A DNA stretch of 12,672 bases from CAYYOS01 sp964473355. Lineage in GTDB: Bacteria > Pseudomonadota > Gammaproteobacteria > Burkholderiales > REEB80. Shown piece by piece: positions 1 to 6,420 of this stretch. Position numbers and translations under genes: made by a program. Location: contig CAYYOS010000072.1 of assembly GCA_964473355.1 (NCBI GenBank), positions 1-12,672 of the forward strand. The letters run 5' to 3'. The notes beneath the pieces were generated by a model, which saw nothing but the letters and a program-made list of their open reading frames with translations, had not been told where the DNA came from and did not search any database. Every line of letters starts with the position of its first letter. The first letter of the stretch is position 1.

Positions 1-896
1 ATTGTACCGGCGATATTCACTGGGGTTCGGCGGATACGCAATATTCGGATTCTACCGGCGCTTTAACTGGGAAGCCGGCAAGCGCAGTGACGATTCATCA
101 CCGTGGTTTCGACAATTTCCTTTACGTTCGCGAATGGTTAAAAAATCGTTACGCGGCTACCGACGGTAAAAAGAAGCCAAAAAACCAGGTAGCCCAACTT
201 CTAGTAACCGGCGCGAGTGCGGGCGGTTATGGCGCTGCCGTTGCGTACCCTTACTTGAGAAGTCTTTTTCCTTCAGCCCGCGGTTATTTACTCTCCGATT
301 CGGGCACCGGTGTGGTCACCGACGCTTTTTTACAGCAAGCAGTACGATCGCCGAATAGCGTTTGGAATGCCAAAAATAATTTCGCTACGTGGATTCCCGG
401 ATTGGATGAGCTCGCGGAAAAACCTGCCAATGAATTTGTCGAGCATTATTATGCCTCGCTTAGCAATTACTATCCTGGCGATCGGTTCTCCCAGTACATG
501 ACACGATGGGATGCTATCCAGACTTTTTTTTTCCACGTAATGTTGCATCAAAATAACATCCCGTTGTGGCGCCAAGTAAGTCAGCTTTCTTACGCGGAAT
601 GGCATGCTGAATTGATGGACAAGATAGCGATGACCTCAGCCGCAAACCCAAATTTTCGTTATTACCTGGCCTCCGGCTGTAACCACACGCTGCTGCGCAC
701 TAACGATGATTTTTATAATCCGAAAGCGACACAGTCCCCTTCATTTTTATCTTGGTTTAAGGCATTAACTACAGAATACGATGAGGATGACGGGGGCTAT
801 CCCAGTAGCTGGAAAAATGTTTTATGCACCGATTGTGCTACCCCACCTACGCCCGCGGAAATTAAAGCGTGTACGGAGCGGACTTTTACGCGCTAA
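1..896 (+). CDS. Pectinacetylesterase/Notum-family hydrolase (3' part, truncated at window edge)
   Basis: The reading frame is open from the left edge (first full codon at 3) to a TAA at 894-896, so the N-terminus lies outside the window; the GTG at 87 is internal. The visible start is the family hallmark CTGDIHWG (codons 3-26). A GASAGG nucleophile elbow follows, with the candidate catalytic Ser at 216-218. A candidate Asp sits in TRWDAIQ (codon 510-512) and a candidate His in GCNHTLL (codon 684-686), giving the Ser-Asp-His order of the alpha/beta-hydrolase-like pectinacetylesterase/Notum family. Known members deacetylate pectin in plants and depalmitoleoylate Wnt in animals. Bacterial members are mostly annotated only by homology, so the substrate here is unknown. 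Export is likely by analogy, but the signal peptide region is not in view. The gene converges on the DsrC-like gene with 22 bases between them. Family assignment is firm; function is inferred. Confidence 0.85.
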   Translation, partial: CTGDIHWGSADTQYSDSTGALTGKPASAVTIHHRGFDNFLYVREWLKNRYAATDGKKKPKNQVAQLLVTGASAGGYGAAVAYPYLRSLFPSARGYLLSDSGTGVVTDAFLQQAVRSPNSVWNAKNNFATWIPGLDELAEKPANEFVEHYYASLSNYYPGDRFSQYMTRWDAIQTFFFHVMLHQNNIPLWRQVSQLSYAEWHAELMDKIAMTSAANPNFRYYLASGCNHTLLRTNDDFYNPKATQSPSFLSWFKALTTEYDEDDGGYPSSWKNVLCTDCATPPTPAEIKACTERTFTR

Positions 897-918
897 ACAG
901 TATTGCTTAGGCAAAGCA

Positions 919-1254
919 TCAGCCGGTACTCCACGCCCGTGGCTTACGCATGCCGGCAATCTTACAAGCTTGCTTAACGTATCCATAGGGAAACAAACTG
1001 AACAAAATGCTGCGCGCCTCCGCTCCTTTACCCATTTTCTCCGCCAGGTGTTTAATAACAAAGCGCGCATCGGCGGCGACTTGACGTTGGTTGTAAAAGT
1101 CGCGCATAAAATGAATGACAGCCCAGTGATCATCGCTAAGCGCAATGTTTTCTTCACGGGCTAACGCTTCGGCTACACGATGATCCCAATCCGCCGGATC
1201 CATTAAATATCCTTCTTGGTCTGTGTTTATCGCTATTCCATTTATTTCTAGCAT
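919..1254 (-). CDS. TusE/DsrC/DsvC-family sulfur relay-like protein, lacking the penultimate cysteine
   Basis: This 111-residue protein matches the DsrC/TusE family along its length: a start MLEINGIAINTDQEGYL, then DPADWD, DDHWAVIHFMRDFY, and a C-terminal arm KQACKIAGMRKPRAWSTG. DsrC uses two cysteines on that arm, and TusE uses only the penultimate one to accept sulfur from TusD during tRNA 2-thiouridine synthesis. Here the upstream cysteine (KQAC) is present but the arm ends in STG with no penultimate Cys. It is therefore neither a classical DsrC nor a classical TusE. It may be a regulatory or RspA-type homologue, a class I recall being described for members without the terminal Cys. The start is 4 bases past the stop of the NadM gene, with only a weak AGGG well upstream, which suggests translational coupling. 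It is the last gene of the nadA operon. Family is certain; role is open. Confidence 0.9.
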   Translation of the reverse strand: MLEINGIAINTDQEGYLMDPADWDHRVAEALAREENIALSDDHWAVIHFMRDFYNQRQVAADARFVIKHLAEKMGKGAEARSILFSLFPYGYVKQACKIAGMRKPRAWSTG

Positions 1255-1258
1255 GTGC

Positions 1259-2275
1259 TTATATTTGCCCTAAGAAATAATCAACAATATGAAAGTGATC
1301 CTCCAGTAATTGCTCCTGCATTTTTTTGAATTCCGATAAAGGAAACCACTTGGCTTTTTCCGCATCATCGCCACCTTTGACCTTCGGTAAATCTCCGGGT
1401 GCTAGCTCGATTAAAAAGGCATGGGTGATGGTTCGACCGCGAACAGAGCGATTCGGATGATCAAAAACGCGACTGCTTTTAATAGACCCAACCAACACTG
1501 GTAGTGGTACTTTCAGTTTGGTTTCCTCTCTTAACTCACGTAGCATTGCGGCTTGTAACGGTTCGTTCTGTTCAACAAAGCCCCCCGGTAAGGCCCATAA
1601 ACCTTTGCCGGGACGCGCCCGTCTTTTTACCAGCAACACATGTCCGGATTGAATCACCACCGCATCCGTGGTTACAAAAATGGGCGGATGCGGTGCGCAT
1701 GCCCAGGCCTCTCGATAGTTTTGGATAAATTGCCATTCCGCGGCAAGCTCAACAAACGACGCTGTTCCTTTAAATTCATTCAACCAATCGTTCACGCTCT
1801 TTGGCACCACCCCAACCCCCAAGTCTTGTTGGTTAAAGTAACGATCCCGGAGCTTAAAGGAATAAAGCGGCTCAATTTCCGGCAAAGCAAACTGCGGCCA
1901 CTGCGGAAATAAATCGAGAAAACCTTCGTCTTGGGGGGGCGCCACCAGCCCGATGGAGCCGACCTCAGGCGTTCCCAGATTTAAAATGGAATGAATAGTA
2001 TCCTGTACGTCCCCCACCCACTTTTGGTCGTTATACATGCGGTCGGAAATGCCGCAAACTACTACCCGTTCTTGAACGTCTTTAGGCAAAGCCGAGCGTA
2101 TCATGGCTTCCCGTTCGCTGACACTCCAAGGGTTGTTAATGCTGCGTGGCTGTTGAGCCGATCCACATAAAATCACCAGCTTTTTCGCCTGGGTTAATGC
2201 TTGCTCAACCAGTGTCAGGTGACCTTGGTGAAAAGGTTGGAAGCGCCCGATATAAATCAGATAAGCGAATTTCAT
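1259..2275 (-). CDS. nadM: Bifunctional NMN adenylyltransferase / Nudix hydrolase
   Basis: This 338-residue protein has two domains. Residues 1 to about 180 are a NadM-type nucleotidyltransferase with the GRFQPFHQGH motif (residues 10-19), which binds the nucleotide phosphates, and a WSVSEREAMIR segment (50-60) in the place of the family's second phosphate-binding motif. Residues about 195-338 are a Nudix domain with the box running from G232 through E238 to REL-REE (246-251). The usual Gly near the end of the box is Lys253. The length matches cyanobacterial slr0787-type fusions, which make NAD from NMN and ATP and hydrolyse ADP-ribose. The start codon overlaps the nadA stop by one base (TAATG), with no good Shine-Dalgarno, so coupling to nadA is likely. 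Pairing with NadA points to NAD synthesis or recycling. The Nudix substrate is inferred from the family. Confidence 0.93.
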   Translation of the reverse strand: MKFAYLIYIGRFQPFHQGHLTLVEQALTQAKKLVILCGSAQQPRSINNPWSVSEREAMIRSALPKDVQERVVVCGISDRMYNDQKWVGDVQDTIHSILNLGTPEVGSIGLVAPPQDEGFLDLFPQWPQFALPEIEPLYSFKLRDRYFNQQDLGVGVVPKSVNDWLNEFKGTASFVELAAEWQFIQNYREAWACAPHPPIFVTTDAVVIQSGHVLLVKRRARPGKGLWALPGGFVEQNEPLQAAMLRELREETKLKVPLPVLVGSIKSSRVFDHPNRSVRGRTITHAFLIELAPGDLPKVKGGDDAEKAKWFPLSEFKKMQEQLLEDHFHIVDYFLGQI

Positions 2276-3192
2276 TAGATGTTATTTTTTTCGCTGAATT
2301 CGAGCATACGAACGATGGGTTTCCTGGCAATATCCATTAGCTCGGGCGTCAGATAATTTATTTCAGTGCCGACTCCAGCTTGCGCTTTAAGTACGTTACT
2401 AACCGTATTTAGTTTCATGTAAGGGCATTGGTTGCACTGGCAACCGGCGTAGATCGGCGCTTGGCGTATATCGAGGTCGCCGCGTATTTGACGCATGTTG
2501 TAGAGCAGCCCTTCTTCAGTGGCGACGTATATAATGCCCTCGTTACCGGAAAAGTTTTCCACCCACTTCAACATTCGGCTAGTTGAGCCTACCAAATCTG
2601 CGCGTTTTAAAACAGGTAGCGGGCTTTCCGGATGCGCGATCAAATATTTTTTAACGTCGGGTGCTTCAGCGAACGCCGCATTTAACGCGGACTCGTTGAA
2701 CTTATCGTGTACCTCGCAAACCGCGCTCCACACGGGCATATTAAAGCCCCGGCTATAATTGAGATAATTTCCCATATTGCGGTCCGGGGAAAAAATAACC
2801 TTCTCCCCTTTTTCATATAAATGCGTCACGATTTCGTCGACGTTACGCGAAGTAACGATCCAATCGGAAAGCGCTTTGTGCTCAGCGCTGCAATTGATGT
2901 AGGAGACATGGGTGTGATCAGCGTATTGCTCGCGCCATGCGCGTAAGGCATTAATATCGGTCTGCTCCACGAGCGAACAAGTGGAGCCCGAATCCGGCAA
3001 AATCACCTGTGCTTGCGGATTAAGAATCTTGGCGGTTTCAGCCATAAAACGCACGCCCGCAAATACGATACGATCTGCTTTTTCGCGCTGGGCTATAAGC
3101 GAAAGTTCTAAGCTATCCGCTACGTAATCTGCAAGTTGCTGAACTTCGGGTGCGGTATAGTAGTGGGCAAGCGTTAAGGTTTTGCTGTCCAT
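2275..3192 (-). CDS. nadA: Quinolinate synthase NadA
   Basis: NadA condenses iminoaspartate with dihydroxyacetone phosphate to form quinolinate, the first ring compound of de novo NAD synthesis, using an oxygen-sensitive [4Fe-4S] cluster. The 305-residue product shows the family landmarks in order: AHYYTAPEVQQLAD (9-22), GVRFMAETAKIL, SGSTCSL (C72), VTSRNVDEIV, SPDRNMGNYL, WSAVCEVHD (C159), HPESPLPV, VGSTSRM and CQCNQCPYMKLNTV (C251, C253, C256). By comparison with E. coli NadA the cluster ligands should be C72, C159 and C256. The N-terminus has only 8 residues before the AHYY motif, shorter than in most homologues. The start is nonetheless well fixed by an AGGAGGA Shine-Dalgarno six bases upstream and by an in-frame TAG further up with no start codon between. 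First gene of a three-gene operon. NadB, its usual partner, is not in this window. Confidence 0.96.
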   Translation of the reverse strand: MDSKTLTLAHYYTAPEVQQLADYVADSLELSLIAQREKADRIVFAGVRFMAETAKILNPQAQVILPDSGSTCSLVEQTDINALRAWREQYADHTHVSYINCSAEHKALSDWIVTSRNVDEIVTHLYEKGEKVIFSPDRNMGNYLNYSRGFNMPVWSAVCEVHDKFNESALNAAFAEAPDVKKYLIAHPESPLPVLKRADLVGSTSRMLKWVENFSGNEGIIYVATEEGLLYNMRQIRGDLDIRQAPIYAGCQCNQCPYMKLNTVSNVLKAQAGVGTEINYLTPELMDIARKPIVRMLEFSEKNNI

Positions 3193-3198
3193 AGGAAA

Positions 3199-3205
3199 TC
3201 CTCCT
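3199..3205 (-). promoter_or_regulatory. Strong Shine-Dalgarno of nadA
   Basis: On the minus strand AGGAGGA lies six bases upstream of the nadA ATG. It is by far the best ribosome binding site on the minus strand of this window and settles the nadA start. The downstream genes of the operon have poor sites of their own, so translation probably enters here. Confidence 0.85.
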
Positions 3206-3249
3206 GTGGGTATGACTAGACGCCACGTCTATCGCAGCGATGAAATGCA

Positions 3250-3278
3250 ATATTTAAACAGAATGCTTCCCGTGTCAA
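3250..3278 (-). promoter_or_regulatory. Putative sigma70 promoter of the nadA operon
   Basis: The minus strand carries a perfect -35 hexamer TTGACA (3278-3273). It is followed at 15-17 bases by an AT-rich stretch (3257-3250) offering TTAAAT, TAAATA or AAATAT as -10 elements. The -35 is strong; the -10 is only fair. Transcription would start about 45-50 bases before the nadA ATG. I see no recognisable NAD-regulator operator. Confidence 0.5.
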
Positions 3279-3296
3279 ATGTTTTGTTGCCTATGC

Positions 3297-3325
3297 TTGC
3301 CTGGTCGGACATTGGGTCATACAAT
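3297..3325 (+). promoter_or_regulatory. Putative sigma70 promoter of the flavoprotein gene
   Basis: TTGCCT (3297-3302, four of six consensus bases), a 17-base spacer and TACAAT (3320-3325, five of six) form a good sigma70 pattern. It lies about 35 bases ahead of the ATG at 3361. It sits back to back with the nadA promoter in the 168-base divergent gap, with about 18 bases between the two -35 elements. Confidence 0.5.
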
Positions 3326-3360
3326 CAGCTGTCTTCCAAAAGAAACATTTTCAAGGACCC

Positions 3361-4431
3361 ATGCCAAAACCGCGCAAAGGCCAGGCCCCTCCTCCGCTTT
3401 CAAGAGAAGAATTTCACGAGCATTTCGGGGGCATGTTTTTAGATCCCACTTTTGATGCGGCTCGCACTGCCATTAGTGAGATTGAAACCATTGCTTGGAA
3501 TAACTATACGGCAGGTCGTAAATCACCCTTAAGCGAAAAAGCCGGCGCGGCGTTTGTCGACCCAGATTTCGATATGCCGGTTGAGTGGCGTCAAACCCGG
3601 GAGCGTTTGATTGCAGCGGAGCGAAGGCAAAAAGATCCTAAGACCCGATCCCGTGTTTTGGTAATTTGCGGTGCGGCGCGCAACGACGGTACCTGCCCCG
3701 GCGAGATTTCTAAAACTTTTCGTCTTGCCGTGCTTGCGAACGAAGTGCTGGCCGCAGCTGATATTGAAGTCGATTTTTTGGATTTGAGTTTGCTCACTTC
3801 CGATTATCGCCGACACATTCATCCTTGCAAAGGCTGTGTGTCCACCGCAATGCCGCTATGTCATTGGCCGTGCAGCTGCTACCCCAATCATGGTATGGGG
3901 CAAACGAATGATTGGATGGCGGAAATTTATGAGCGTTGGACCGCAGCGCACGGCGTGATTATTTTGACCCCTGTATATTGGTATCAAGCGCCGGGCGTTT
4001 TAAAACTGATGATCGATCGTATGGTTTGTGCCGATGGTGGTAATCCCGATTTGAGTTCCACCGCCGGCAAAAACGCCGAAAAGGCTAAGACACTTGAAAT
4101 GCAAGGCTGGCCCTATCCCAAACACCTCGCCGGACGCGCCTACGGTGTCGTAGTGCATGGCGATGTCGCGGGCATAGAGGGCTTACGACGTTCGCTTTGC
4201 GATTGGTTAGACTGGATGGGTTTAGTTGATGCGGGCACTGCAGCGCGCTTGGATCGCTATATCGGATATTACGAACCCTATGCCACCAGCCATGAGACCC
4301 TCGACCAGGATACCAACGTGCAGGAAGAGACGCGCAACGTGGCTAGAGCGGTAGCGAATGCTGTAGCTCAGCTACGCGATCATCAACTTATGCCCCCCGA
4401 CGTTAATCTGCGCCGCCCTCGCCCGAAATAA
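3361..4431 (+). CDS. Flavodoxin-fold NADPH-dependent FMN reductase-like protein with a cysteine-rich loop
   Basis: The product has 356 residues. Residues about 97-290 fit the NADPH-dependent FMN reductase/flavodoxin-like fold: a first strand RVLVICGAARNDGTCPGE where FMN phosphate would bind, EVDFLDLSLL, and the ILTPVYWYQAPGVLKLMIDR segment that packs on the flavin. Between them lies an unusual cluster, C156-x2-C159-x7-C167-x3-C171-x-C173. Iron-sulfur flavoproteins (Isf) carry a compact cysteine motif in about this place that binds a [4Fe-4S] cluster, so metal or cluster binding is possible but not shown. Residues 1-96 are a charged extension outside the fold. No signal peptide or membrane segment is visible, so it is probably cytosolic. 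AAGGA (3353-3357) precedes the ATG by three bases, somewhat close. The gene stands alone, divergent from nadA. Its redox substrate is unknown; I recall a widespread, poorly characterised proteobacterial family of this layout. Confidence 0.85.
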   Translation: MPKPRKGQAPPPLSREEFHEHFGGMFLDPTFDAARTAISEIETIAWNNYTAGRKSPLSEKAGAAFVDPDFDMPVEWRQTRERLIAAERRQKDPKTRSRVLVICGAARNDGTCPGEISKTFRLAVLANEVLAAADIEVDFLDLSLLTSDYRRHIHPCKGCVSTAMPLCHWPCSCYPNHGMGQTNDWMAEIYERWTAAHGVIILTPVYWYQAPGVLKLMIDRMVCADGGNPDLSSTAGKNAEKAKTLEMQGWPYPKHLAGRAYGVVVHGDVAGIEGLRRSLCDWLDWMGLVDAGTAARLDRYIGYYEPYATSHETLDQDTNVQEETRNVARAVANAVAQLRDHQLMPPDVNLRRPRPK

Positions 4432-4493
4432 AACCGGAAGTAGAACTACTCTGGGCAAAAGTTTCGCGGGCTCGCCATTACCAATACGCTAAG

Positions 4494-5432
4494 CTAGTTA
4501 AGTTGTAAACGCGGCCCTCCCGTTGAATTTCCCAACACCTTCGCCATCGCCACACCTAAGCGTTTGACAAAACGTTCCGTAAAAGCGTCTTGCGGCGTAA
4601 AATCCACAATGTCTTCCGCTTTGATGATTTCCCGCGCGACATAGTCGGCACTGCCTAACGCATCGGCTAAACCCATTTCTATACTCGCTTGCCCGGTCCA
4701 AATTAAGCCGCTAAAGGTTTCCGGCGTTTCTTTTAATCGGCTGCCCCGACCTTGGCGCACGACATCGATAAATTGCTGGTGTATCTGGCTTAGCATATTT
4801 TTGGCGTACTGTTCGTGCTCAGGGTTTGTCGGGGAAAAGGGGTCCATAAATCCTTTATGGTCACCAGAAGTTATCAGTCGGCGTTCCACACCAAATTTTT
4901 CCATGGCGCCGGTAAATCCGAAGCCATCCATTAACACGCCGATGGACCCCACCAAACTTGCTTTGTCGACATAGATTCTATCCGCCGCGGCTGCAACATA
5001 ATAACCACCTGATGCGCAAATATCTTCTACTACGGCGTAAATGGGAATCTTAGGATTTTTCGCGCGTAGCCGACGAATTTCATCATTAATATAGCCTGCT
5101 TGGACCGGACTACCCCCCGGACTATTAATACGCAGTATCACCCCTTTAGTTTTTTGATCTTTAAAAGCGTCCTGCAAACCGCTAATTACTTTCTCTGCGC
5201 TGACATCTGCCGAAGGCCCGATGACGCCATCCACATTCACTAAAGCAGTATGGCTACCAAGACTCACATCGCCTTTGCCTAAACCCATGGCAACGAACAA
5301 TAATATAAATAGATAGGTGAGCGTCAGCAGCTTAAAGAAAATGCTCCAGTGGCGCGCACGCCGTTGTTCTTGTAACGCGGAAAAAGCCAATTTTTCTAGG
5401 GTTTGGCGTTCCCAGTTTTCTAAATCAGGCAT
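4494..5432 (-). CDS. sppA: Signal peptide peptidase SppA (S49 family, short form)
   Basis: SppA is a membrane-anchored Ser/Lys protease that degrades signal peptides left in the membrane after export. The 312-residue product has a cytoplasmic N-terminal stretch, one hydrophobic segment (about residues 31-50) and a single S49 protease domain facing the periplasm. Visible motifs are LRINSPGGSPVQAG (100-113), CASGGYY with the nucleophile S141, GSIGVLMDG, and ITSGDHKGFMDPFSP with the general-base K193 in the place known from Bacillus SppA. The length fits the 36-kDa single-domain type rather than the double-length E. coli enzyme. Its ATG overlaps the stop of the Rieske gene by one base (TAATG), so it is translationally coupled as the last gene of the rluC operon. 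Sixty-two bases separate its end from the convergent flavoprotein gene, with no convincing terminator between. Confidence 0.94.
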   Translation of the reverse strand: MPDLENWERQTLEKLAFSALQEQRRARHWSIFFKLLTLTYLFILLFVAMGLGKGDVSLGSHTALVNVDGVIGPSADVSAEKVISGLQDAFKDQKTKGVILRINSPGGSPVQAGYINDEIRRLRAKNPKIPIYAVVEDICASGGYYVAAAADRIYVDKASLVGSIGVLMDGFGFTGAMEKFGVERRLITSGDHKGFMDPFSPTNPEHEQYAKNMLSQIHQQFIDVVRQGRGSRLKETPETFSGLIWTGQASIEMGLADALGSADYVAREIIKAEDIVDFTPQDAFTERFVKRLGVAMAKVLGNSTGGPRLQLN

Positions 5433-5785
5433 TATTTACTTTCGAGTGTCACGTAGATTTTCTGTGCTTGCTCACACACATCAAGCTTGGTTAAACATTT
5501 GCCGCGGCACGGGCCGGCGACGCAGGCGCCGGTTTCCGGGGTATACAGTGCGCCATGGCTGGAACAAATTAAGTATAACCCGGAATCATCAAAAAATTCG
5601 CCTTCCAACCAGTCCAAAGGCAGATTCAGGTGAGCACACTGGTTAAGGTAAGCATACGTTTGACCATTAAAACGGATAATAAATGCGGGGGATGATTGCC
5701 CACGAAAGGTAGCGGTAAATTTTATGCCCTTGCCCCGTTCTTGCACGGCATTACTGTCAAAGACTAGGCGTTTTGAATCAGCCAT
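5432..5785 (-). CDS. Small Rieske [2Fe-2S] protein
   Basis: This 117-residue protein is essentially one Rieske domain. The two-Cys, two-His ligand set is visible as CAH (C50, H52) and CSSH (C74, H77), followed by the usual GALYTPETGACVAGPC region. Three more cysteines (C88, C93, C97) lie after the second motif. No membrane segment or signal peptide is present, which suggests a cytosolic ferredoxin-like electron carrier rather than a cytochrome bc1 subunit. The ATG lies inside the end of the HAD phosphatase gene (22-base overlap), with a GGAA about nine bases upstream. It is the only methionine in the predicted protein, so this start is likely. The redox partner is not identifiable here; stand-alone Rieske proteins in this gene neighbourhood are commonly left without an assigned function. 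Confidence 0.9.
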   Translation of the reverse strand: MADSKRLVFDSNAVQERGKGIKFTATFRGQSSPAFIIRFNGQTYAYLNQCAHLNLPLDWLEGEFFDDSGLYLICSSHGALYTPETGACVAGPCRGKCLTKLDVCEQAQKIYVTLESK

Positions 5786-6420
5786 TGATGCAATTCCGAA
5801 ATATCATGGGCGCACACCAGAGGCGAGAACCCCAACAAGTTCTCCCGCGGGTGCGCGCCATGGGAAATAGCCGCCGCCGCTACCCCCGCGTTACTCGCCA
5901 TTTGCAGGTCATGGCTGGTGTCGCCAATCATTAGGGTGTTCTCCGCGCCTATCACTAATTCCCGCATGATCTCCTGCAACATGCCCGGATGGGGTTTAGC
6001 GTAACCTTCATCGGCGCATCGTGTGTAATGAAAAAAATGCGTCAAACCTGATTGGGTGAGCGCACGATTTAAGCCGTGGCGGCTTTTGCCTGTAGCAACC
6101 GCCAGCAAGAAACCCCGACTATAAAGGTCGTTAATTGCGTTTTCCGCCCCGTCAAAAAGCGGTAACGTCGCATCTGCGGCCAAAAAATGTGAGCGATAAC
6201 GCGCCACTAACGCATCATGGTCGCGGGGTTGCAAATCGGGAAGCAAGTAATTCAGCGCGTCCTTTAAGCCCAAGCCAATAACATGGCGGGCCTTTTCATC
6301 GCTGGGAATCGCCAAGTTTAAATCCCGGCAAGCCGCCTGCAATGAGGATACGATGAGACCGGCTGAATCCATCAGGGTCCCATCCCAATCAAATACTAAG
6401 AGTTTAAATTTTTTCGGCAT
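5764..6420 (-). CDS. HAD-superfamily phosphatase, phosphoglycolate phosphatase-like
   Basis: This 218-residue HAD subfamily IA hydrolase has all four catalytic motifs: FDWDGTLMDS with nucleophile D11 and acid/base D13, ATGKS with T110, YAKPHPG with K142, and IGDTSHD with D167 and D171 for magnesium. Residues about 15-90 form the helical cap that decides the substrate. The overall form resembles Gph (phosphoglycolate phosphatase), but the cap does not allow a safe substrate call, so no gene symbol is given. Its ATG lies inside the last codons of rluC (17-base overlap) and its end overlaps the Rieske gene. The pairing of rluC with a HAD phosphatase and sppA is a recurring proteobacterial arrangement. 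A role in clearing a toxic phosphorylated metabolite is plausible but inferred only. Confidence 0.92.
   Translation of the reverse strand: MPKKFKLLVFDWDGTLMDSAGLIVSSLQAACRDLNLAIPSDEKARHVIGLGLKDALNYLLPDLQPRDHDALVARYRSHFLAADATLPLFDGAENAINDLYSRGFLLAVATGKSRHGLNRALTQSGLTHFFHYTRCADEGYAKPHPGMLQEIMRELVIGAENTLMIGDTSHDLQMASNAGVAAAAISHGAHPRENLLGFSPLVCAHDISELHQWLIQNA

Noticed and set aside
904..918. TGCTT/AAGCA hairpin between the esterase and the DsrC-like gene as a terminator
   Set aside because: The stem is only five base pairs and no T-run follows on either strand.
822..1164. Open frames on both strands across the DsrC-like gene and its 3' gap
   Set aside because: They lie out of frame over the clearly conserved DsrC-family protein and have no homology I can recognise.
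4432..4493. Terminator between the convergent flavoprotein and sppA genes
   Set aside because: Only AGTA/TACT and similar very short arms are visible, without a T-tract.
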